Positions 1 to 7,493 of a stretch of 64,000 nt of DNA are shown here, in pieces. Both the position numbers and the translations under genes were made by a program. Source of the DNA: Ilyomonas limi (GTDB lineage Bacteria; Bacteroidota; Bacteroidia; Chitinophagales; Chitinophagaceae); the NCBI RefSeq assembly GCF_005233845.1, contig NZ_SZQL01000002.1, positions 62,001 to 126,000 of the forward strand, written 5' to 3'. The notes below the pieces were generated by a model. It was not told the DNA's origin. It did no database searches and saw only the letters and a program-made list of their open reading frames with translations. Numbering within the stretch: position 1 is the first letter of the stretch; every line of letters begins with the position of its first letter.

Positions 1-698
1 AAGGTATTTGTGCGCTTTTACCGGCTGCGCCCAGAAATAATAATAAAGTAATGCCGGTTATATCAGTTCCGCTTAAGTTCTTATAATTAGCAAAAACATC
101 TGCATAATTGAGGGTGCCTAATTTTTGTAGCAACCAGAACATAGCGAGCAAGAAGCCAACATCGCCAATGCGGTTCATTACAAAAGCTTTTCTTGCAGCC
201 ACATTGTAGTTATCCACTTTAAACCAAAAACCTATCAATAAATACGAACATAATCCCACACCTTCCCAGCCGAGAAACATGATGAGATAGTTGGCGCCCA
301 ACACAAGCAATAACATGGAGAAAACAAAAAGGTTGAGATAAGCGAAGTATCTGCCAAAATGCTTCGTTTCTTCATCGTGCATATAAGCAGTAGAATATAC
401 ATGAATGAGGAAACCAACACCGGTAATGATTAATAAAAATATAGTAGAAAGCTGGTCAACCTGAAAAGCAAAACCGATATTAAAAGTACCTGTATTAATA
501 AAGGTAAATAAGGGTTCAACCGGCAAAGCACCTTGCTCTTTTACCTGCAAAAACAAAAGAATACTTACAATAAAAGAAGCGAGTATAGCACCACTGCCAA
601 TGATGCCAATTAATGATTTGGACAATGATTTTCTCAGCAATCCATTGATGAGAAAACCAAGCAGCGGAAATAATGGTACTAAGTAAACTAAATTCATA
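1..698 (-). CDS. nuoL: NADH-quinone oxidoreductase subunit L (partial, N-terminal part)
   Basis: This is the largest antiporter-like membrane subunit of respiratory complex I, which couples NADH oxidation to proton pumping in the inner membrane. About 232 residues are present; the 3' end lies beyond the window start. The start ATG at 698 opens a hydrophobic segment (MNLVYLVPLFPLLGF), and further on the family features HVYSTAYMHDE, GWEGVGLCSYLLIGFW and AFVMNRIGDVG are visible, typical of NuoL rather than NuoM or NuoN. It is the last nuo gene visible in the operon; nuoM and nuoN would be expected further along. About 70 bases separate it from nuoK, and that gap holds a GC-rich dispersed repeat. 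Confidence 0.96.
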
Positions 699-742
699 AG
701 CCCCCGCGGGAGTTTTTATAGTTAGAAGTGCCGCCGGTATTT

Positions 743-765
743 CTCCTGTTAGGGCCGGGGCTGCG
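743..765. repeat. GC-rich dispersed repeat fragment between nuoK and nuoL
   Basis: The piece CTCCTGTTAGGGCCGGGG resembles pieces at 1168-1190 and 23338-23364 (general form CTCCtnTTAGGGnnGGGG). It lies in the short nuoK-nuoL gap. I regard it as one of the short dispersed repeats common in Bacteroidota intergenic DNA; the family name is not known to me. Confidence 0.4.
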
Positions 766-770
766 CCTCC

Positions 771-1115
771 TTAATTTTTCAGGCGATTCAAAAAATTCAC
801 ATCCACCGAATGGGTGTTTCTATACATCATTACAATAATAGCCAATCCTACACTCACTTCTGCCGCTGCTACTACCATAATAAAGAATACAAATATTTGC
901 CCATCAATACCCACATTGGCTGCATTGCGTGCGGCAGTATTCGTTGCGGCTGCAACAGGCTGCATTTTAGAAAACGCCACCAGCAGCAAATTCACGGCAT
1001 TCAGCATTAGCTCGATACACATGAAAATGACGATAGCATTGCGCCGCGTAAGCACACCAACAATCCCGATGCAAAACAATGTTGCCGATAAGGCGATATA
1101 GTATTGAATTGGCAT
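771..1115 (-). CDS. nuoK: NADH-quinone oxidoreductase subunit K
   Basis: Small three-helix membrane subunit of complex I that lies between NuoJ and the antiporter-like subunits. The 114 residues show three hydrophobic helices and the two conserved membrane glutamates, E35 (in [11 protein letters not shown]) and E86 (in [11 protein letters not shown]), which are part of the proton path. It is slightly longer than the usual 100 or so residues because the loop between helices 2 and 3 (about residues 50-72) is extended and rich in Ala and Asn. It sits between nuoJ and nuoL in the same orientation. Confidence 0.97.
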   Translation of the reverse strand: MPIQYYIALSATLFCIGIVGVLTRRNAIVIFMCIELMLNAVNLLLVAFSKMQPVAAATNTAARNAANVGIDGQIFVFFIMVVAAAEVSVGLAIIVMMYRNTHSVDVNFLNRLKN

Positions 1116-1167
1116 AAGCTTTAAATTCCCAAAGGAACTTTAAAAGTTAAAAATGTTTTCTGCCTTT

Positions 1168-1190
1168 CACCCTTTAGGGGCGGGGCGTTT
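1168..1190. repeat. GC-rich dispersed repeat fragment between nuoJ and nuoK
   Basis: CACCCTTTAGGGGCGGGGCG lies in the nuoJ-nuoK gap. It has the same CCnTTTAGGGnnGGGG core as the pieces at 743-765 and 23338-23364. Confidence 0.45.
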
Positions 1191-1692
1191 AATTCTTTTT
1201 TCCTATAACTACTGCGCCCACCATAGCGCTTAAAAACAATATGCTGCTTACCTCAAATGGCACAGCATATTGGGTAAACAAAGTATGCCCTAAGTTTTTA
1301 ATCAATCCTATATCCCCGGTATTTAACTGTGCTGTTTTGTTGGTTAAATCTACAGAAGTACGCACCACAGAAAGCAGCACAGCAAGCAACAAACCACCGG
1401 ATATTACGCCGGCAAACTTCATCCACATGCTGCGTTTTGGTTCAATGGCTACATCCAGATTCATGAGCATAATAACAAACAAAAACAACACCATGATGGC
1501 GCCTGCATATACAATCAGGTTTACAATAGCAAGGAATTGGGCATTCAGCAAAATATAGTGCCCCGAAATAGCAAAGAAAGTTGCAATCAGCCACAATACA
1601 CTATGCACCGGATTTTTACTTATCAGCACCATAATGGCACTTACAAGTGTCAGTACGCTTAAAAACCAGAAAAGTATTTCAGTAATGCTCAT
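1189..1692 (-). CDS. nuoJ: NADH-quinone oxidoreductase subunit J
   Basis: Membrane subunit of complex I with five predicted hydrophobic helices in 167 residues, the usual length for Bacteroidota. The stretch NLIVYAGAIMVLFLFVIML is the characteristic NuoJ helix with the pi-bulge region, and SAMVGAVVIGKK closes the protein. It follows nuoI by 50 bases and precedes nuoK. The nuoI-nuoJ gap contains a perfect CCCGAC-tt-GTCGGG palindrome at 1711-1724. Confidence 0.96.
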   Translation of the reverse strand: MSITEILFWFLSVLTLVSAIMVLISKNPVHSVLWLIATFFAISGHYILLNAQFLAIVNLIVYAGAIMVLFLFVIMLMNLDVAIEPKRSMWMKFAGVISGGLLLAVLLSVVRTSVDLTNKTAQLNTGDIGLIKNLGHTLFTQYAVPFEVSSILFLSAMVGAVVIGKKN

Positions 1693-1710
1693 CTAAGTTG
1701 GTCTGTTTGC

Positions 1711-1724
1711 CCCGACTTGTCGGG
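1711..1724. repeat. Short palindrome in nuoI-nuoJ gap
   Basis: CCCGACTTGTCGGG is a perfect 6-bp inverted repeat with a 2-base centre. No T-run follows, so it is not an obvious terminator. A related palindrome, CCGATTTAATCGG, occurs inside the TPP riboswitch near 56219-56231. Confidence 0.5.
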
Positions 1725-1742
1725 ATGAAATATTGAAAATGA

Positions 1743-2306
1743 TTATCGTTTTCCAGTTAATCTATTTTCATTCGGTTCTAATCCCTTTGCTTTTGCATAT
1801 GCTTCCGGTTCGGTCACGGGATTGGGTATCAGCAAATCTTCTTTAGTGTATATAAACTTTTTACGTGCGTAATCGGCAGGTGCTACTGTTTCGCTCAGGT
1901 AAACGGCATCCTTTGGACAAGCTTCTTCGCACAAGCCGCAAAATATGCAGCGCAGCATATTTATTTCGTATTTAGCAGCATATTTCTCCTCGCGGTACAG
2001 GTTTTCTTCGCCCAGTTCCCTTTCTGCTGCTTCCATCGTTATTGCTTCGGCAGGGCAAGCCAGCGCACATAACCCGCACGCCGTGCAGCGTTCACGCCCC
2101 TCTTCATCCCGGTTCAATACGTGCAGCCCACGCCACACACGGCTAAACTCTCTTTTTTGTTCGGGATATTGTATGGTTGCCTTTCTCTTAAAAAGGTGCC
2201 GCAACGTTATTATCATTCCCTTAAAAATTTCAGGAAGATAAAGACGCTCCCAAAAATTCATGGGTGCCCGGTCAACCGGTTTATTTCTATTTGTTAATGA
2301 TTGCAT
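1743..2306 (-). CDS. nuoI: NADH-quinone oxidoreductase subunit I (2x[4Fe-4S])
   Basis: Peripheral-arm ferredoxin-type subunit that carries clusters N6a and N6b and passes electrons toward NuoB. The 187 residues show both CxxCxxCxxxCP motifs: C74/C77/C80/C84 and C120/C123/C126/C130. The N-terminal helix before them (residues 25-50) is typical of NuoI. It lies between nuoH and nuoJ; the nuoH-nuoI gap is unusually long for this operon (256 bases) and holds a repeat remnant. Confidence 0.97.
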   Translation of the reverse strand: MQSLTNRNKPVDRAPMNFWERLYLPEIFKGMIITLRHLFKRKATIQYPEQKREFSRVWRGLHVLNRDEEGRERCTACGLCALACPAEAITMEAAERELGEENLYREEKYAAKYEINMLRCIFCGLCEEACPKDAVYLSETVAPADYARKKFIYTKEDLLIPNPVTEPEAYAKAKGLEPNENRLTGKR

Positions 2307-2389
2307 TTCTTTTTCCTATCCCTTTCCCTTAATCGGTTACAAAAGTATTTGTATGTAAGTATGCTTCCAAGTTTTTTATAGTACACGTT

Positions 2390-2560
2390 AGTGGAACACA
2401 GGTGATACAGATTGAAGCACAGATTATTTTTGAATAATGATATCACTAATATATGACTCCTGCCCGACTGAAGCCCTCCAGGCGAGGATTAAACATGTTC
2501 ATCTACTTACTATATCCTTTTCCATCCGTGTTATCAGTGTGCCATTATCTAATATGCTAA
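2390..2560. repeat. Remnant of a dispersed repeat in the nuoH-nuoI gap
   Basis: The gap carries GGTGATACAGATTGAAGCAC at one end and CATCCGTGTTATCAGTGTGC at the other, about 130 bases apart. The 38,552-38,770 gap has the same arrangement (GGATGACACGGATTTA at one end, GATCCGTATCATCTGTGTGC at the other). I infer two decayed copies of one repeat family. No gene is visible here. Confidence 0.45.
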
Positions 2561-2562
2561 AC

Positions 2563-3624
2563 TTATTTGTGCAGCCACAACATAACAGCGGCTGTTACGA
2601 GCATATTTACCAATGCTAAAGGCAATAATTTTTTCCAGCCCAAATTCATCAACTGGTCGTAGCGAAAACGCGGAATAGTCCAGCGTACCCACATAAACAG
2701 GAAGATGAAAAAGCCGATTTTTATCATGAATGCTATCAATCCAATAATTGCCGCAACATTGGGTGCCAGCGTACTTTCATCCAAAAAAGGCACATCATAA
2801 CCACCAAAAAACAACGTAGCCATCACCGCACTGCTGATGAACATATTGATATATTCGGCAAAAAGATAAAAGCCAAGTTTCATGGAAGAATATTCCTGAT
2901 GATATCCCATGTTGAGTTCGCTTTCAGCTTCAGGCAAATCAAAAGGAGTACGGTTGCACTCAGCAAAAGCGCACACTAAAAAGATAAGAAATCCCAATGG
3001 CTGATACACCACATTCCAGATGCCATTTTTCATTTGCTCCTCTACAATAGTTCTCATACTGAGTGAGCCGGTAATAAAAAGCAATGCAATAAGCGAAATG
3101 CCCATTGCCAGCTCATAACTAATGGCTTGCGAAGCGCCACGTAAAGCTGCCATTAAAGAAAACTTATTGTTGCTTGCCCAGCCGCCAATCATAATGCCAT
3201 ACACACCAAGGCTTACTACACCGAAAATGTATAAAATGCCAATGTTCACATCGGCAATTTGCAGTTGTACAGTAGTATCGCCAAACTGTAAGTGGCTGCT
3301 CCAGGGAATTACTGCACAGGTCATCAGGGCAGCAAGCATAGCAAGTCCGGGACCTAAAACAAATAATGTTTTGTTGGATGTATTAGGAATAATTTCTTCT
3401 TTAAAAAACAGCTTGCCGCCATCGGCGATCGGTTGTAAAATACCAAACGGACCAGCACGGTTGGGACCAATACGGTCCTGCATCCATGCAGCTACTTTAC
3501 GTTCGAGATATGTCTCGTACATAGCTACCACCAGCGATACAGAAACAATGATAATAATGAGTATGAGCTTTTGCAATAAAAACCCCCAGTCGAAAGCGAG
3601 TAATACAGCAGATAAATTAATCAT
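2563..3624 (-). CDS. nuoH: NADH-quinone oxidoreductase subunit H
   Basis: Membrane subunit of complex I at the junction with the peripheral arm, forming part of the quinone chamber. The 353 residues contain the diagnostic loop ERKVAAWMQDRIGPNRAGP and GGKLFFKEEIIP, the acidic loop ECNRTPFDLPEAESELNMGY, and about eight hydrophobic helices. Its ATG (3622-3624) lies inside the final codons of the upstream HEPN gene, giving an 8-base overlap (ATGATTAA). This implies that nuoH translation is coupled to that toxin gene rather than to nuoG. Confidence 0.97.
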   Translation of the reverse strand: MINLSAVLLAFDWGFLLQKLILIIIIVSVSLVVAMYETYLERKVAAWMQDRIGPNRAGPFGILQPIADGGKLFFKEEIIPNTSNKTLFVLGPGLAMLAALMTCAVIPWSSHLQFGDTTVQLQIADVNIGILYIFGVVSLGVYGIMIGGWASNNKFSLMAALRGASQAISYELAMGISLIALLFITGSLSMRTIVEEQMKNGIWNVVYQPLGFLIFLVCAFAECNRTPFDLPEAESELNMGYHQEYSSMKLGFYLFAEYINMFISSAVMATLFFGGYDVPFLDESTLAPNVAAIIGLIAFMIKIGFFIFLFMWVRWTIPRFRYDQLMNLGWKKLLPLALVNMLVTAAVMLWLHK

Positions 3625-4000
3625 TTATAATTAGAGATTCTATTTTAATAATGAATTCTTTAGTTTTTTCATAAAGATGTAGGATATCTTTCACATTATA
3701 ATCAACTTCATCATCATAATCAAATTCATGCCTTTTTGAAGATAATAAATCAAATGTTTTAGACTCTTCTATTGTTATCAGATTTTGTGAAGTTAGTTCA
3801 ATATACACCTTTGATTTTACACCACTATGCGTTTTTACAACCCAGTTTTTTGAAGCGAAGAAAGCAGTAATTGCATAAAATGCTGCATAATACATTCTGT
3901 TTACGGCTGCTAAATATCTTTCATCCTGTAAAAGGTAATACGCATCACCTAAAGCCTGTCTGCATTTTTTGAGTCTTTGATCAATTTTCTCTTTATTCAT
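3617..4000 (-). CDS. HEPN-domain protein (UPF0332 type), toxin of an MNT/HEPN module
   Basis: This 127-residue all-helical protein matches the UPF0332 branch of HEPN proteins, which are generally RNA-targeting toxins. The N-terminal helix motif AAVNRMYYAAFYA (residues 31-43) and the R90-HEFD-Y95 motif of this branch are both present, though the RX4-6H form seen in other HEPN toxins is not. It overlaps the upstream nucleotidyltransferase gene by 4 bases (ATGA), the usual layout of MNT/HEPN pairs. Its last codons contain the nuoH start. In studied MNT/HEPN systems the nucleotidyltransferase neutralises the HEPN partner by adding AMP to a tyrosine; Y95 would be a candidate here, which is inference. 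Confidence 0.88.
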   Translation of the reverse strand: MNKEKIDQRLKKCRQALGDAYYLLQDERYLAAVNRMYYAAFYAITAFFASKNWVVKTHSGVKSKVYIELTSQNLITIEESKTFDLLSSKRHEFDYDDEVDYNVKDILHLYEKTKEFIIKIESLIIND

Positions 4001-4308
4001 AATACAACACCGTCTTGATGAATATTTATGAATAAATCAGAATTAACCTGCGCTCTCCACTTGATTTTATTTTTAATAATGGCATTGATTGCTGTTATAT
4101 ATCTTATTTGTAACGGAATTAAAACTTCTATGTATTTCAGCCGAACTGCATCACTTACTTCCTCATTCGTCAATATCAACACATCCCAATCACTTTCTTC
4201 ATCAAAATCGCCACGTGCACGCGACCCAAACAGTAATACATCGGCAGTAGCATCCACAGACAGCACAGCTTGCTTAATCTCCTGTAATATGTTTTCCTGT
4301 GTGTTCAT
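3997..4308 (-). CDS. Minimal nucleotidyltransferase (MNT), antitoxin of the HEPN partner
   Basis: Small nucleotidyltransferase of the polymerase-beta superfamily, about 103 residues. The signature GSRARGDFDEESDWDVLI shows the GSxxxG motif and the two metal-binding aspartates of DxD. I chose the ATG at 4308 because it begins the usual family N-terminus (MNTQENILQEIKQ) and because the 60 bases upstream are an AT-rich repeat; an in-frame ATG at 4368 would add 20 residues unlike the family. The gene ends 4 bases inside the HEPN gene. It lies only about 70 bases downstream of nuoG, so it is probably transcribed with complex I. Confidence 0.88.
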   Translation of the reverse strand: MNTQENILQEIKQAVLSVDATADVLLFGSRARGDFDEESDWDVLILTNEEVSDAVRLKYIEVLIPLQIRYITAINAIIKNKIKWRAQVNSDLFINIHQDGVVL

Positions 4309-4312
4309 TTCC

Positions 4313-4380
4313 TTTATTCGTGCAATTCGAATTTTCGATAATTCGTGTACAAAAAATTGTACTATCAATTCGTATTCTAC
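4313..4380 (-). repeat. ACGAATT repeats and GTACAA hairpin at the MNT/HEPN entry junction
   Basis: The stretch between the nuoG stop and the MNT start reads, on the minus strand, as repeated ACGAATT/TCGAATT/ACGAATA units. It also has a 6-bp inverted repeat GTACAA-tttt-TTGTAC at 4347-4362. Nothing similar separates the other nuo genes. It may be the trace of the insertion that brought in the module, or a control element for it; neither can be decided from sequence alone. Confidence 0.5.
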
Positions 4381-5481
4381 TCAATCTTTAAAATCATCCG
4401 AATGTGCCGGGCCTTCTATGAGGCTTATATTCCTGTCAGGTTCGTTCACTTCACTTACATCGTGAATCTGCAATTTGATACGGGGTTCACGTCCCATTAC
4501 TTCGGGAAATGTTTCGTTTGGTACCACGGCATTTACATAATGCCCTTGCGATATAACGGAATGACGGTTTATCTCGCGCGGACCTTCTATTACCCAGTCG
4601 CTGGTTTTCTTTTTTTCAAATCGGCACTCATTACATATCCATGCTGTTTTACCATCGGGCAGGTCTTCTATCTCACCCCATTCATCCTTCCGCGCTGTTA
4701 CACGAAATACTTCATCGCCACGGTTCCAAAGCGTTACTTTGCCACAACAATTTGGGCATTCGCGGTGTGCGTTCATCGGTTTTAAAAACCATACGCGGTT
4801 TTTAAAGCGGAAAGTTCTATCGGTTAAAGCCCCCACCGGGCAAACGTCTATCACATTACCAATGAAATCATTCTCCAGACTTTTCTCAATATAGGTCGCA
4901 ATTTCAGCATGGTCGCCACGGTCTAGTATACCGTGCTGGCGCTTGTTGGTAAGTTGGTCGGCTGTATATACACACCGATAGCAAAGAATACAACGCGTCA
5001 TGTGCAGTTGTATATAAGGCCCAAGGCTATGCTTTTCGAATACGCGACGCTGAAACTCATATCGGGTGTCTGCCTTACCATGCTCATAACTTAAATCCTG
5101 CAAGTGGCATTCACCTGCCTGGTCGCAAACGGGGCAGTCCAACGGGTGATTAATCAATAAAAATTCCACCACACCGGCACGTGCATCCAGCACTTTTTCG
5201 CTGGTAACGTTTTTTACTTCCATGCCGTCCATTACGGTAGTACGGCAACTGGCCACCAGTTTGGGCATGGGGCGCGGGTCTTTATCAGAACCTTTACTTA
5301 CTTCTACGAGGCAGGTGCGGCATTTACCGCCGCTACCCTGCAATTTGCTATAGTAGCACATTGCTGGTGGCGTTACTTCGCCGCCAATCTTACGGGCTGC
5401 CTGCAAAATAGTAGTACCTGCCGGTACTTCTACCGTTCTGCCATCTATGGTTACTTTAAACAAAGGAGTTCCTTCTGCCAT
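4381..5481 (-). CDS. nuoG: NADH-quinone oxidoreductase subunit G (short form)
   Basis: Iron-sulfur subunit of the complex I electron-input module. The 366 residues begin with a [2Fe-2S] domain (C42, C54, C57, C79), followed by the N3 motif H112-C116-C119-C125 and the N4 cysteines C164, C167, C170 and C214. Two further CxxC pairs near residues 242-245 and 283-286 could hold another cluster or a zinc. The large C-terminal molybdopterin-like domain of the E. coli protein is absent, as is usual in Bacteroidota, so this is not a truncation. It lies between nuoF and the MNT/HEPN pair. Confidence 0.96.
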   Translation of the reverse strand: MAEGTPLFKVTIDGRTVEVPAGTTILQAARKIGGEVTPPAMCYYSKLQGSGGKCRTCLVEVSKGSDKDPRPMPKLVASCRTTVMDGMEVKNVTSEKVLDARAGVVEFLLINHPLDCPVCDQAGECHLQDLSYEHGKADTRYEFQRRVFEKHSLGPYIQLHMTRCILCYRCVYTADQLTNKRQHGILDRGDHAEIATYIEKSLENDFIGNVIDVCPVGALTDRTFRFKNRVWFLKPMNAHRECPNCCGKVTLWNRGDEVFRVTARKDEWGEIEDLPDGKTAWICNECRFEKKKTSDWVIEGPREINRHSVISQGHYVNAVVPNETFPEVMGREPRIKLQIHDVSEVNEPDRNISLIEGPAHSDDFKD

Positions 5482-5548
5482 TGTACAAATTCTTTTTACC
5501 TAAACAACACTATTAACTATCATATAAAACAGTCCCTGCTTTATATTA

Positions 5549-6898
5549 CTAAGCAACCACATTACGCTCATCGGCATAATGTGCCAGCCCGTAATTTCTT
5601 ACCTGACTTTCCTGGGGGTTGAGCACATGCCACTCAAACTCATCGCGAAAATGGCGAATGGCAGCAGCAACCGGCCAGGCAGCGGCATCGCCGAGCGGGC
5701 AAATGGTATTGCCTTCTATACGGCGCTGAATATCCCACAATAAATCGATATCACTCAGTTTGCCTTTGCCAAATTCAATGTTTTTCAGAATTTTTTCCAT
5801 CCAGCCGGTTCCTTCCCGGCAAGGCGAACATTGACCACAGCTTTCGTGGCGATAAAAACGGGCTAATGTAAGTGTATGACGTACTACGCACTGGTCTTCA
5901 TCAAACACAATAAAACCGCCGCTACCCAGCATACTTCCGGTAGCAAAACCACCATCACTAAGGCTTTCATAGTTCATCATGCGGGTTTCACCTTTTGCTG
6001 TTTTGAGTAACAGGTTTGCAGGTAAAATAGGCACAGAGGAACCACCGGGAATACAAGCCTTTAAGCGTTTGCCGTTGGCAATGCCGCCGCAATATTCATC
6101 GCTGTAAATAAACTCTTCTACCGAAATGGTCATATCTATTTCATACACCCCAGGTTTGTTGATATTGCCGCAGGCAGAAATGAGTTTAGTACCCGTAGAT
6201 TTTCCCACGCCAATTTTTGCGTATTCTTCGCCGCCCATATTGATGATGGGCACTACCGCCGTCAATGTTTCTACATTATTTACTACTGTTGGGCGGTCCC
6301 ACACACCTTTAATGGCCGGAAATGGTGGCTTAATACGCGGGTTGCCGCGCTTGCCTTCGAGGCTTTCTATCAAAGCAGTTTCTTCTCCGCAAATGTATGC
6401 GCCGGCACCGCGTTGCACATAAATTTCGCAGTCGAAGCCGGTGCCTAAAATATTTCTGCCCAGCCAGCCAGCCGCTTTTGCTTCGGCAATGGCTTGCTCG
6501 AGAATATCAGGTATCCAGGCATATTCGCCACGGATATATATGTAAGTAACATTGCTGCCCAACGCAAATGAACTGATGATTAAACCTTCTATTAAAAGGT
6601 GTGGCAGAAACTCCATAAGGTAGCGGTCTTTAAAAGTACCGGGCTCGCTTTCATCGGCATTGCACACCAAATGGCGCGGCACGCCTTCGGGCTTTGCAAT
6701 AAAACTCCACTTTAAACCGGTGGGAAAACCAGCACCGCCGCGACCACGCAAACCACTTTTTTTCACCTCGTCCACAATGGCTTCAGGCGTCATCTTCAAC
6801 GCCTTTTCTACCGCAGCATAGCCGCCGTTCTTACGCCAGGCATCGTAATAGCGGATGCCTTCTATATTTGCTTTATCTAATAATAATTTTACTGACAT
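5549..6898 (-). CDS. nuoF: NADH-quinone oxidoreductase subunit F (NADH/FMN binding)
   Basis: Catalytic subunit that binds NADH and FMN and carries cluster N3. The 449 residues show the FMN loop GRGGAGFPTG (52-61), the acidic NADH/FMN segment ADESEPGTFKDR (81-92) and four [4Fe-4S] cysteines C354, C357, C360 (SCGQCSPC) and C400 (TICPLGD). Length and motif order match the family. It is flanked by nuoE and nuoG with short gaps. Confidence 0.98.
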   Translation of the reverse strand: MSVKLLLDKANIEGIRYYDAWRKNGGYAAVEKALKMTPEAIVDEVKKSGLRGRGGAGFPTGLKWSFIAKPEGVPRHLVCNADESEPGTFKDRYLMEFLPHLLIEGLIISSFALGSNVTYIYIRGEYAWIPDILEQAIAEAKAAGWLGRNILGTGFDCEIYVQRGAGAYICGEETALIESLEGKRGNPRIKPPFPAIKGVWDRPTVVNNVETLTAVVPIINMGGEEYAKIGVGKSTGTKLISACGNINKPGVYEIDMTISVEEFIYSDEYCGGIANGKRLKACIPGGSSVPILPANLLLKTAKGETRMMNYESLSDGGFATGSMLGSGGFIVFDEDQCVVRHTLTLARFYRHESCGQCSPCREGTGWMEKILKNIEFGKGKLSDIDLLWDIQRRIEGNTICPLGDAAAWPVAAAIRHFRDEFEWHVLNPQESQVRNYGLAHYADERNVVA

Positions 6899-6944
6899 AT
6901 TGTATAAGCTATGAGCTGTGAGCTATTCGCCTGCAGCTTATCCT

Positions 6945-7481
6945 TTAATTATTTATTGCCGCATTTTGTATGCACTCTTCTATAATTGCATCTATTTTTT
7001 CTTTTGTTAAATGCTCACGGTAAAATTTGCCCAACTGCATCATTGGGGCATAGCCGCAGGCGCCGAGGCACTCAACCACTTTGAGCGTAAATAAGCCATC
7101 GGGTGTTGTTTCGCCCACGTTAATACCAAGCTTTTGCTGGATATAGGCAATAATATCATCGCTGCCGCGCAACATACAGGGACCGGTCTGACACACCTCA
7201 AACACATACTTGCCTACCGGCTTTAAGTTGTACATGCTGTAAAAAGTAGCTACTTCATATACTTCAATCGGTTCCAGTTGCAGCAGGCTTGCTACGTAAT
7301 CCATTGCTTCTACACTCAGCCAGCCGCCAAATTCCTCTTGCGCCAGGTGCAGCACGGGCAGCAGTGCGCTCTTTTGCCGTTCTTCAGGATAGCGGGCAAT
7401 GATTTCCTGAACCTTATTTAATTTATCGGGTGAAAAAGTCATTTCTATTTTCTGTTTAAAGTCGTTTGATGCGATAGTCAA
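6945..7481 (-). CDS. nuoE: NADH-quinone oxidoreductase subunit E
   Basis: Thioredoxin-fold subunit of the input module carrying the [2Fe-2S] cluster N1a. In its 178 residues the ligands are C97, C102 (CQTGPC), C138 and C142 (CLGAC). The preceding helical domain YPEERQKSALLPVLHLAQEE is typical. It begins 12 bases after the nuoD stop. The 46-base gap to nuoF contains an AGCTATGAGCTGTGAGCT repeat-like string. Confidence 0.97.
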   Translation of the reverse strand: MTIASNDFKQKIEMTFSPDKLNKVQEIIARYPEERQKSALLPVLHLAQEEFGGWLSVEAMDYVASLLQLEPIEVYEVATFYSMYNLKPVGKYVFEVCQTGPCMLRGSDDIIAYIQQKLGINVGETTPDGLFTLKVVECLGACGYAPMMQLGKFYREHLTKEKIDAIIEECIQNAAINN

Positions 7482-7493
7482 ATAAATTGTATT

